From: J089 sp964535735
Lineage (GTDB): Bacteria; Fidelibacterota; Marinisomatia; Marinisomatales; J089
DNA: 64,000 bases
Assembly: GCA_964535735.1 (NCBI GenBank)
Contig: CAZHTM010000001.1
Coordinates: forward strand, 62,001 to 126,000
Reading direction: 5' to 3'
The notes under the pieces were generated by a model. It searched no databases, was not told where the DNA came from, and was given only the letters and a program-made list of their open reading frames with translations. Shown piece after piece: positions 8,091 to 15,527 of this stretch (the first letter of the stretch is position 1; each line of letters starts with the position of its first letter). Both the position numbers and the translations under genes were made by a program.

Positions 8091-9350
8091 TTGATTATTA
8101 TAAAAAAATTATCGGTAATATTGGGTGTACTGATCCTGACACACGGATTTGCCCAAACAACGTCCAAAAATTTAGTGTATGACACGCTTTTATCGGTTAA
8201 TCCGGAAATAAAAGCAGCCGATTTACTCGTTGAGGCTAAGGAAAATTCTATCCGCACTGCCGGTGTATTACCGGATCCTGCGTTTGAGCTTACAACGTCA
8301 TTGATGCCGGTGGAAACCCGAAATGGTCCCATCGAAAATCAAATCATGCTGGGACAAAAATTTCCTCTCTGGGGTAAATTAAACCGACAGGAAAAAATAG
8401 CTGTTCTGCAACGGGATCTGGCTATTGAGAATGGAATCCAAGTCCGGCTCAATATTATCAATCAGTTTGAACAGGGATTAGCTAAATATATCCGCATAAC
8501 CCATTCGTTGGATATTTTAGAGAACTATTCCCGGGAACTGGAATCCTTCAGAAACATTGCGCTAACTCAATATTCAACTGGACAGGGGATTACTCAACAC
8601 CCAATTCTCAAACTACAGATTGAACAAACACGTATTCATACCAAAGCCAATGCATTGCAGAGTGAGTTGGAAACGGTTTTGCAATCAATGTGGCGATTAT
8701 TCGATGGCCAACTGGATAGCGCCACTCTGAAATCCTTGGAATGGACTTCTTTGCCTGAGCGGTCACCCGAACAGTGGTTATCCTTAGCTCTGGAGTCCAA
8801 CCCCACATTGCAGTCCAGTCGAATTCAGATGGACATCGCCAAACTGAAGCGTGAGTTGAGTCAAAAACAAAACTTGCCGGATCTCACTACCGGGATCACC
8901 TATACCGTAGTGGGTCCCACCACATTGCCCGGGGCTGTATCAGCAGGAAAAGATGCTTTGGGAATCAAGGTGGGTCTCAATCTGCCCATATGGTTTACAC
9001 GGAATAAAGCCCGTGTGGAGGCCGCGCGTCAAACCGAATTATCTATTCAGGAAAAAAATCGGGATGTTGAGAACCGCGTTTCTGAATCGGTTCAGGCGAT
9101 TTTGGCTGATTTGGATAAAATTGATGAAACGATTGCCTTATACGAGAATCGCCTGATTCCGGAAGCCGAACAAATGATATCATCGGCGTATGCCGCTTAC
9201 AAAACAGGTAAAATCAGTTTTTTAGATCTGCTAGATAGTGAGCGGATGGTTGTCAACTTACGATTGGACTATGACCAAGTTTTATTAAAACAAAGAATTG
9301 GAGAAGCCAATCTTCGAAAAGCAGCAGGATTGCTGGAAATTGAGGAATAA
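8091..9350 (+). CDS. cusC: TolC-family outer membrane factor of a heavy-metal RND pump (CusC-like)
   Basis: The 419-residue product has a signal peptide (about 1-21, ending GFAQ) and two long coiled-coil repeats characteristic of the outer membrane efflux protein (OEP) family, including N-P-x-L near 235 (ESNPTLQSSRIQMDIAKLK) and a Y-x-x-G-x-I/L-x-x-L-D-L-L motif near 385 (YKTGKISFLDLLDSER). It forms the outer membrane channel for the adjacent CusBA pump. The start is a TTG at 8091, preceded by GGAG at 7-8 bases; no ATG fits the signal peptide. It precedes cusB by only 4 bases. Confidence 0.9.
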   Translation: MIIIKKLSVILGVLILTHGFAQTTSKNLVYDTLLSVNPEIKAADLLVEAKENSIRTAGVLPDPAFELTTSLMPVETRNGPIENQIMLGQKFPLWGKLNRQEKIAVLQRDLAIENGIQVRLNIINQFEQGLAKYIRITHSLDILENYSRELESFRNIALTQYSTGQGITQHPILKLQIEQTRIHTKANALQSELETVLQSMWRLFDGQLDSATLKSLEWTSLPERSPEQWLSLALESNPTLQSSRIQMDIAKLKRELSQKQNLPDLTTGITYTVVGPTTLPGAVSAGKDALGIKVGLNLPIWFTRNKARVEAARQTELSIQEKNRDVENRVSESVQAILADLDKIDETIALYENRLIPEAEQMISSAYAAYKTGKISFLDLLDSERMVVNLRLDYDQVLLKQRIGEANLRKAAGLLEIEE

Positions 9351-9354
9351 GATT

Positions 9355-11178
9355 ATGAATACACGATTTCAAAAGAAAATATGGATAGGCCTGGCTTTGG
9401 TAGCCGGTCTGATTATTGTTGGCTGTGGTTCAAATTCTAGTGCGGAATCAACATCTGAAGAGATAGCCGCCAGTAAAGAATTGTACACTTGTGGAATGCA
9501 TCCCAATGTCATTCAAGAGGGGCCTGGTAATTGTCCGATTTGCGGGATGAAATTGACGCCTCTAAATGGTGGCGCTGCGACAACATCTACAGCCGCTACC
9601 TCGTCGACCGGCGAGAAAAAGATTCTGTATTGGCAAGCGCCTATGGATCCGTCTTATATCAGTCCTAAACCAGGGAAATCTCCTATGGGTATGGATTTGA
9701 TCCCGGTCTATGAAGGGGAAGAAGCGTTTGGTTCGACGGTGAAAATTAATCCAGTGACTGAACAAAATATGGGCGTACGCATCGCTAAAGTTACACGGAG
9801 AGACCTGACCAAGTCGATTCGGACCGTGGCGTCGATTGAAACCGATGAAAGCCGGGTCGCTCATGTGCATACTAAAATATCCGGTTGGGTGGAAAAAACG
9901 TTCGTTTCGACAACGGGAGAACACGTGACCAAAGGCCAGGAACTGCTGGAGATCTATAGCCCCCAATTAGTCACGGCGCAGCAGGAATATCTGGATGCGT
10001 ATCACAATTTCCAATCGCTTTCCGCTGACGTGGATCCAATATTAAAACAAAATATGTTAAATATCCTCCGTTCAGCCCGTACGCGACTTGAATACTTTGA
10101 TATTTCCGAAGACCAAATCCATAATTTGGAAACGTCAGGTAAAACTCGTAAGACGCTGGTAATTCGATCCCCGTATAACGGTTTTGTAATTACCAAACAT
10201 GTTCTGGACGGGATGGAAGTCAAACCGGGAATGGTGCTATACACCTTAGCGGACCTCTCGGCGCTCTGGATTCAGGCCGAAATTTATGAATCGGAACTTC
10301 CGTGGGTAAAGGAAGGTCAACAGGCCACCATTACACTTCCGTATTTCCCTGGTGAATCATTTACCGGCGTATTGGATTACATCTATCCCATATTGGAGAC
10401 CAAAAGTCGGACGATCAAAGTTCGTTTGGTGGTACCAAATCCGGACCTGCGGTTAAAACCTGGAATGTACGCCAACGTAACTATCCACGCGAATCCGGTT
10501 AAAAACGCAATTGCCGTGCCTCAGGAAGCAGTTCTGTTCTCCGGGGAACGGACGTTGGTGTTTATGTCTTTGGGTAACGGTCGATTTGCTCCTCGGGATG
10601 TAACTGTGGGTATTGAGAGTGGCGATAATTATTATGAAATCCGAGAAGGCTTGAAAGCAGGCGAAGCGGTGGTCCTATCGGGACAGTTCCTACTGGATTC
10701 CGAGAGTCGGCTTCAAGAAGGCATTGCCAAAATGCTGGCGGATCGTGAGGCGGCAAAAACAGGCACGTTGACCCCCGAAAAATCTGCTGATGAGACGACG
10801 CCCAAGAAAACCAAGGCTCCCAAAATGGATATGAACATGGAGATGGATGGAAGCATGAAGATGGACAAAGGGATGGACATGGACGATCACCAACACACCC
10901 ATTCCGAGGAAGCCGGAAAACTACCTTTCGGTACTGTCCAGGATGGAAATCTCACGTTCTATACCTGTCCCATGGAATCCCATTCCTTTGTGAAGGTAGC
11001 CGAACCAGGGAAATGCCCAGAGTGTGGAATGGATTTGATTAAGAAGACTATTCCCGTGGATGAAAACGCTACCTGGTATACCTGTCCCATGGATGAACAT
11101 TCATTCGTGGTGACCGATACCCCCGGAGATTGTCCGGAATGCGGTATGACCTTAGTTCCACTAACGGCAGACGAATAA
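9355..11178 (+). CDS. cusB: CusB-like periplasmic adaptor lipoprotein with several metal-binding repeats
   Basis: From the ATG at 9355 (607 residues) there is a lipobox (IIVGC, Cys24), which places it as a periplasmic membrane-fusion lipoprotein. Domains: a heavy-metal-binding repeat (about 43-70, Y-T-C-G-M-H-P ... C-P-I-C-G-M), a degenerate copy lacking the cysteines (about 89-118), the HlyD/CusB barrel-lipoyl-hairpin adaptor (about 125-475), a Met/Asp/His-rich linker (about 500-530, repeated MDM/MDK), and two more intact Y-T-C-P-M ... C-P-E-C-G-M repeats at the C-terminus. E. coli CusB is about 400 residues, so the metal-binding tails are an expansion. The function is to pass Cu(I)/Ag(I) to CusA. 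An upstream in-frame start inside cusC was rejected because it would precede the signal peptide. Confidence 0.93.
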   Translation: MNTRFQKKIWIGLALVAGLIIVGCGSNSSAESTSEEIAASKELYTCGMHPNVIQEGPGNCPICGMKLTPLNGGAATTSTAATSSTGEKKILYWQAPMDPSYISPKPGKSPMGMDLIPVYEGEEAFGSTVKINPVTEQNMGVRIAKVTRRDLTKSIRTVASIETDESRVAHVHTKISGWVEKTFVSTTGEHVTKGQELLEIYSPQLVTAQQEYLDAYHNFQSLSADVDPILKQNMLNILRSARTRLEYFDISEDQIHNLETSGKTRKTLVIRSPYNGFVITKHVLDGMEVKPGMVLYTLADLSALWIQAEIYESELPWVKEGQQATITLPYFPGESFTGVLDYIYPILETKSRTIKVRLVVPNPDLRLKPGMYANVTIHANPVKNAIAVPQEAVLFSGERTLVFMSLGNGRFAPRDVTVGIESGDNYYEIREGLKAGEAVVLSGQFLLDSESRLQEGIAKMLADREAAKTGTLTPEKSADETTPKKTKAPKMDMNMEMDGSMKMDKGMDMDDHQHTHSEEAGKLPFGTVQDGNLTFYTCPMESHSFVKVAEPGKCPECGMDLIKKTIPVDENATWYTCPMDEHSFVVTDTPGDCPECGMTLVPLTADE

Positions 11179-11194
11179 GGTCTGGGGGTGAATT

Positions 11195-14100
11195 ATGATT
11201 GAAAAAATTATTGAATGGTCCATTAACAACCGCTTCCTGGTCATCCTGGCGACGATCTTCGTCATCTTGGGAGGATTTTTGGCCATGTCCACCACACCGC
11301 TGGACGCTATTCCAGACTTAAGCGATGTTCAGGTCATTATCCAAACCAATTATCCCGGCCAGGCACCACAGGTCGTGGAAGACCAAATTACTTATCCCTT
11401 GACCACAGCCATGCTGTCGGTGCCCTACGCCAAAGTCGTTCGGGGATACTCCTTTTTCGGAATTTCCTTCGTCTACATCATTTTTGAGGACGGAACCGAT
11501 ATTTACTGGGCTCGAAGTCGGGTTCTGGAATACCTGAATTTTGTGTCCGGGCGACTGCCCGCGGGAGTGACACCTCAACTAGGGCCGGACGCCACTGGTG
11601 TTGGCTGGGTTTATGAATATACCGTCGAATCCGATAAGCATGACCTACAGGAGTTACGGTCTATTCAGGACTACTATCTTCGCTATGAGCTCATGTCTGT
11701 GCCTGGCGTTTCCGAAGTGGCCAGTATTGGCGGTTACGTGAAACAGTATCAGGTAGAAGTAGATCCTAACAAACTTCTGATCTACAATATTCCTCTGAAT
11801 AAAGTGAAAATGGCCATTAAACGTAGCAATAATGATGTTGGTGGTCGTCTATTAGAAATGTCCGAGACCGAATACATGGTCCGTGGATTGGGTTACATCA
11901 AGTCTATAGAAGACATAGAATCCATTCCTCTTGGTGTGGATAAAAATGGAACGCCCATTCTGATAAAAAATGTGGCTCAGGTTCATATCGGACCCGAACT
12001 CCGTCGAGGGTTGGCAGAACGGGATGGTATCGGCGAAACAGTCGGTGGCATCATTGTTATGCGCTACGGGGAAAATGCTCTGAAAGTGATCCACAAAGTC
12101 CGGGAGAAGCTGGAGGATTTGAAAATGGGTTTGCCGGAGGGCGTCACCATCAAACCGGCCTACGATCGATCCTTGCTTATTGAACGAGCGATTGACAATC
12201 TGAAAGATAAGCTCCTGGAAGAAAGCATCGTAGTGTCGCTGGTTTGTATCATTTTCCTGCTTCACTTCCGCAGTGCACTGGTAGCGATTTTTACCCTCCC
12301 GGTGGGAATATTAATGGCGTTTTTGGTCATGCGGTATCAGGGAATCAACGCCAATATCATGTCTTTAGGTGGAATTGCCATCGCCATTGGAGCCATGGTG
12401 GATGCGGCCATTGTCATGATCGAAAATGCCCATAAACATATTGAGCGGAGCAAGGGGGACGTGGACCACTGGAAACTCATTCTGGATGCCTCCAAAGAGG
12501 TGGGACCGGCTCTGTTTTATTCCCTGTTAATCATCACGGTGTCCTTCATGCCGGTATTTACCCTCCAGGCTCAGGAAGGTCGATTATTCCGTCCGCTGGC
12601 CTTTACGAAAACCTATTCCATGGCAGCCTCGGCGCTCTTAGCGATTACCATCGTTCCCATCATGATGGGTTATTTCATCCGTGGTAAGATATTGCCTGAG
12701 GAGCGTAATCCCATTAACAAGTTCCTGATCCGGATTTATCGTCCTGTGATTCGATTCGTTCTACATTTCCGGAAAACCACTCTGGTGGCGGGAGTGGCAG
12801 CGATCGCTATTTCGGTTTATCCGTTAGAGCATATAGGGTCGGAATTCATGCCACCCTTGAATGAAGGAGATTTACTTTACATGCCCACGACGGATCCGGG
12901 TATTTCCATAACAAAAGCTCGGGAACTGTTGCAACAAACCGATCGCATCATTAAAACATTTCCGGAGGTTGAACGTGTCTTCGGGAAGATCGGTCGGGCT
13001 GAATCGGCCACCGACCCAGCACCGCTGAGTATGATTGAAACTACCATTACGTTAAAACCGATTGATGACTGGCCCAAGCGGAAACGGGTGGAACGATTCT
13101 ACAGTTCCTGGAATCTCCCCGATGTGCTCCGCGCTCCTCTGGAATACTTCTGGCCGGAGAATCGGGCGGTTACCATCGATGAGTTGACCACGGAGCTCAA
13201 CAATTCGATCCAGTTTCCCGGCTTGACCAATGCCTGGACCATGCCCATCAAAACCAGGATTGATATGCTTAGTACGGGAATTAAAACACCTGTTGGTATC
13301 AAAATCATGGGAGCAAATCTGGATACATTGAACTCTCTGGGGTCCAAAATACAGGCGGTGGTACAAAAAATCCCCGGCACATTGAGCGCCTATGCGGATA
13401 AAGTAACGGGAGGTAATTTTCTGGATTTTGAAATTAATAGGGAAGAAGCGGCACGTTATGGACTGACGGTAGGCGATATTCAGGATATCATCCAGTCCGC
13501 CGTTGGGGGTATGAATGTGACGTATACCGTAGAAGGGTTGGAGCGTTATCCAGTCAATGTTCGGTATAGTCGAGAACTACGGGACAGTATCGAAAAGCTG
13601 AGGCGAGTCATCGTACCCACACCAACCGGCGCTCAGATTCCCCTGGCTCAGGTGGCCGATATTCGCATTCGGAAAGGCGCGCCGGTAATCAAAAGTGAAA
13701 ATGCGCGTATGACCGGCTGGATTTACGTGGACCTGGCAGGAATTGATGTGGGAACCTACGTCAAGCGAGCCAAAGAAGTTTTGGCGAATGAAGTGAAGAT
13801 TCCACCGGGATATTCCATCGTATGGAGTGGACAGTATGAGTACATGGAACGGGCGAACAAACGGTTGAAGCTGGTAGTGCCCGTAACCCTGGTCATCATC
13901 TTCTTACTGCTTTATTTCAACTTTAAGAATGTCACCGAGAGCGTTATTGTTATGCTGTCCCTGCCGTTTTCTCTGGTGGGCGGCATCTGGTTTATGTACA
14001 TCTTGGGATACAACATGAGTGTGGCCGTTGGAGTCGGGTTTATCGCCCTGGCCGGTGTGGCGGCTGAGACCGGCGTGGTGATGCTCATTTACCTGGATCA

Positions 14101-14407
14101 TTCCTACTTTGACCGTAAAAACCGGGGAATGATGAATTCTGTGAAAGACCTTTACGCGGCCGTCATGGAAGGCGCGGTGGATCGGGTCCGTCCCAAAATG
14201 ATGACCGTTACGGCGATCATGGCAGGACTGCTACCCATCCTCTGGGGAACTGGAACCGGTTCCCAAGTGATGAAACGAATTGCCGCGCCCATGGTTGGGG
14301 GAATGGTCACGTCCACCATTTTGACTTTGGTGGTGATACCCACGATTTATTACATCTGGCGTGCCTGGGAGATGAAACCCCGGGAGAAAGGAGGAACCTC
14401 CGCATGA
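11195..14407 (+). CDS. cusA: Cu(I)/Ag(I) efflux RND permease (CusA-like)
   Basis: This is a 1070-residue heavy-metal efflux RND protein with twelve transmembrane segments in two halves, each with a large periplasmic loop. Diagnostic sequence: an N-terminal IEKIIEWSINNRFLV, P-D-L-S-D-V-Q-V near 43-50, and a proton-relay helix around 395-415 (SLGGIAIAIGAMVDAAIVMIEN in pieces). The three methionines that bind Cu(I)/Ag(I) in E. coli CusA (573, 623, 672) have counterparts here in LLYM-P (Met563), LSM-IET (Met613) and IDM-LST (Met691). This supports the monovalent-metal clade over the Zn/Co/Ni CzcA clade. It sits 16 bases after cusB and overlaps the next gene by ATGA. Confidence 0.96.
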   Translation: MIEKIIEWSINNRFLVILATIFVILGGFLAMSTTPLDAIPDLSDVQVIIQTNYPGQAPQVVEDQITYPLTTAMLSVPYAKVVRGYSFFGISFVYIIFEDGTDIYWARSRVLEYLNFVSGRLPAGVTPQLGPDATGVGWVYEYTVESDKHDLQELRSIQDYYLRYELMSVPGVSEVASIGGYVKQYQVEVDPNKLLIYNIPLNKVKMAIKRSNNDVGGRLLEMSETEYMVRGLGYIKSIEDIESIPLGVDKNGTPILIKNVAQVHIGPELRRGLAERDGIGETVGGIIVMRYGENALKVIHKVREKLEDLKMGLPEGVTIKPAYDRSLLIERAIDNLKDKLLEESIVVSLVCIIFLLHFRSALVAIFTLPVGILMAFLVMRYQGINANIMSLGGIAIAIGAMVDAAIVMIENAHKHIERSKGDVDHWKLILDASKEVGPALFYSLLIITVSFMPVFTLQAQEGRLFRPLAFTKTYSMAASALLAITIVPIMMGYFIRGKILPEERNPINKFLIRIYRPVIRFVLHFRKTTLVAGVAAIAISVYPLEHIGSEFMPPLNEGDLLYMPTTDPGISITKARELLQQTDRIIKTFPEVERVFGKIGRAESATDPAPLSMIETTITLKPIDDWPKRKRVERFYSSWNLPDVLRAPLEYFWPENRAVTIDELTTELNNSIQFPGLTNAWTMPIKTRIDMLSTGIKTPVGIKIMGANLDTLNSLGSKIQAVVQKIPGTLSAYADKVTGGNFLDFEINREEAARYGLTVGDIQDIIQSAVGGMNVTYTVEGLERYPVNVRYSRELRDSIEKLRRVIVPTPTGAQIPLAQVADIRIRKGAPVIKSENARMTGWIYVDLAGIDVGTYVKRAKEVLANEVKIPPGYSIVWSGQYEYMERANKRLKLVVPVTLVIIFLLLYFNFKNVTESVIVMLSLPFSLVGGIWFMYILGYNMSVAVGVGFIALAGVAAETGVVMLIYLDHSYFDRKNRGMMNSVKDLYAAVMEGAVDRVRPKMMTVTAIMAGLLPILWGTGTGSQVMKRIAAPMVGGMVTSTILTLVVIPTIYYIWRAWEMKPREKGGTSA

Positions 14408-14751
14408 AAGAGATCAAAGCATATATCCGATGTTCCAAGGTTGATAATGTCATCCAGGCGCTGAAATCCATTGGAATTCAGAATATGACCGTCATTGACG
14501 TCATGGCGCTAGGACGAGGGATGGTGGATCAACAGCATTTCAAGTACTCCATCGATTGCATTGAACGCTATTCAACGGTGGCAAAAGTGGAAATTATTTC
14601 CAAGGATGAACAGGCTGATCAGATTGTAAAGACGATTCGTACCAGTGCGTATTCGGGAGAATCGGGAGATGGTCTTATCCTGGTCTCGCCCGTTGAGTTT
14701 GCCTTGAAAATCCGTTCGGGAAAATCGGGAGAGACTGTTGTCCAATCGTAA
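14404..14751 (+). CDS. PII-like protein of the metal-efflux-linked group (PII-NG type)
   Basis: This 115-residue protein has the PII (GlnB) ferredoxin-like fold pattern: KEIKAYIRCSKVDNVIQAL at the N-terminus, a T-loop region at about 35-55, and YSGESGDGLILVSPVE near 80-95, which matches the B-loop/C-terminal G-x-G-x-I/L-x-V-x-P-V. The uridylylated T-loop tyrosine of GlnB/GlnK is not evident. A divergent PII group, PII-NG, has been described next to heavy-metal RND pumps, and this gene fits: it overlaps the cusA stop by ATGA. A likely role is allosteric control of the pump or of metal homeostasis; the ligand is unknown. Confidence 0.85.
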   Translation: MKEIKAYIRCSKVDNVIQALKSIGIQNMTVIDVMALGRGMVDQQHFKYSIDCIERYSTVAKVEIISKDEQADQIVKTIRTSAYSGESGDGLILVSPVEFALKIRSGKSGETVVQS

Positions 14752-14785
14752 CCTGAATCAAAAAGGGAATTTGTAAATTGTCGAC

Positions 14786-15385
14786 ATGGATATGAAGGTT
14801 TTCCATCTGTATATCAAGAATATGGTGTGTGACCGTTGTATCCGAGTCGTACAGGAAGAAATGGAACGGTTGGGCTACACGGTCCTTAACGTTCAGTTAG
14901 GAAAATGTAACCTGGCCGTTCCTGTTGAACCGGATTTGGAACGTATCAGGACGGCCCTGGAATCCAATGGATTTGAACTCCTGGAGGATGAAGCTTCCCG
15001 CTGGGTAAATCAGGTCAAAACCACGATTATTTCATTGATACAAAACGGAGAATTGGAGATGCTGAATCAACCCCTATCCCAACTATTAGCTGATCGTGTG
15101 GGAAAGGATTACACCTCTCTAAGCCGTCTGTTTTCGGCGGTGGAAGGAATCACCATTGAGAAATACTTCATTCTCCAAAAAATTGAACGGGTCAAAGAGT
15201 TGTGGATCTATGATGAATTGACATTGAGCGAAATTGCGTATCAATTGGGCTACAGTAGTGTTCAGCATTTATCGAATCAGTTCAAAAAAGTTACCGGATG
15301 TAGTCCACGGGAGTTCAAACAGTTACGAACCCCGCACCGTGTTACCTTGGATCGGGTTCAAGCGGCAGAACATGAATCAAAATAA
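14786..15385 (+). CDS. AraC-type regulator fused to an HMA-like metal-binding domain
   Basis: The 199-residue protein joins an N-terminal ferredoxin-like heavy-metal-associated domain (about 1-72, with CxxC at Cys15-Cys18 in NMVCDRCIRVV) to an AraC/XylS DNA-binding domain (about 100-190). The C-terminal part has both helix-turn-helices, including LSEIAYQLGYSSVQHLSNQFKKVTGCSPREF in pieces, which is the family signature. It is probably a cytoplasmic regulator that reads Cu(I) or a related metal directly through the CxxC and controls the surrounding operons. The start is the first of two in-frame ATGs (14786 and 14792); neither has a strong ribosome binding site. The gene lies between the cus operon and copA. 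Confidence 0.88.
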   Translation: MDMKVFHLYIKNMVCDRCIRVVQEEMERLGYTVLNVQLGKCNLAVPVEPDLERIRTALESNGFELLEDEASRWVNQVKTTIISLIQNGELEMLNQPLSQLLADRVGKDYTSLSRLFSAVEGITIEKYFILQKIERVKELWIYDELTLSEIAYQLGYSSVQHLSNQFKKVTGCSPREFKQLRTPHRVTLDRVQAAEHESK

Positions 15386-15449
15386 TGTAACAATTTATCA
15401 ACCGGATGTAACGAAAACCTGGCTGAAAATGGGGAAATTCTCCTGAGTT

Positions 15450-15527
15450 ATGAAACCAGGAAACCATGAAAAACCAGTCAGTCACCTTTTTGGGATACCC
15501 CGAAAAGGGAAGGAGGAAGTCAAATGA
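15450..15527 (+). CDS. Possible 25-codon leader ORF overlapping the copA start
   Basis: An ATG at 15450 opens a 25-codon frame (MKPGNHEKPVSHLFGIPRKG...) whose TGA overlaps the copA ATG as ATGA. The last codons of this frame contain the strong AGGAGG used by copA. It could couple translation of copA to a leader peptide, but there is no homologue I recognise and its own ribosome binding site is weak. The coincidence of an ATGA junction is the main evidence. Confidence 0.2.
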   Translation: MKPGNHEKPVSHLFGIPRKGKEEVK

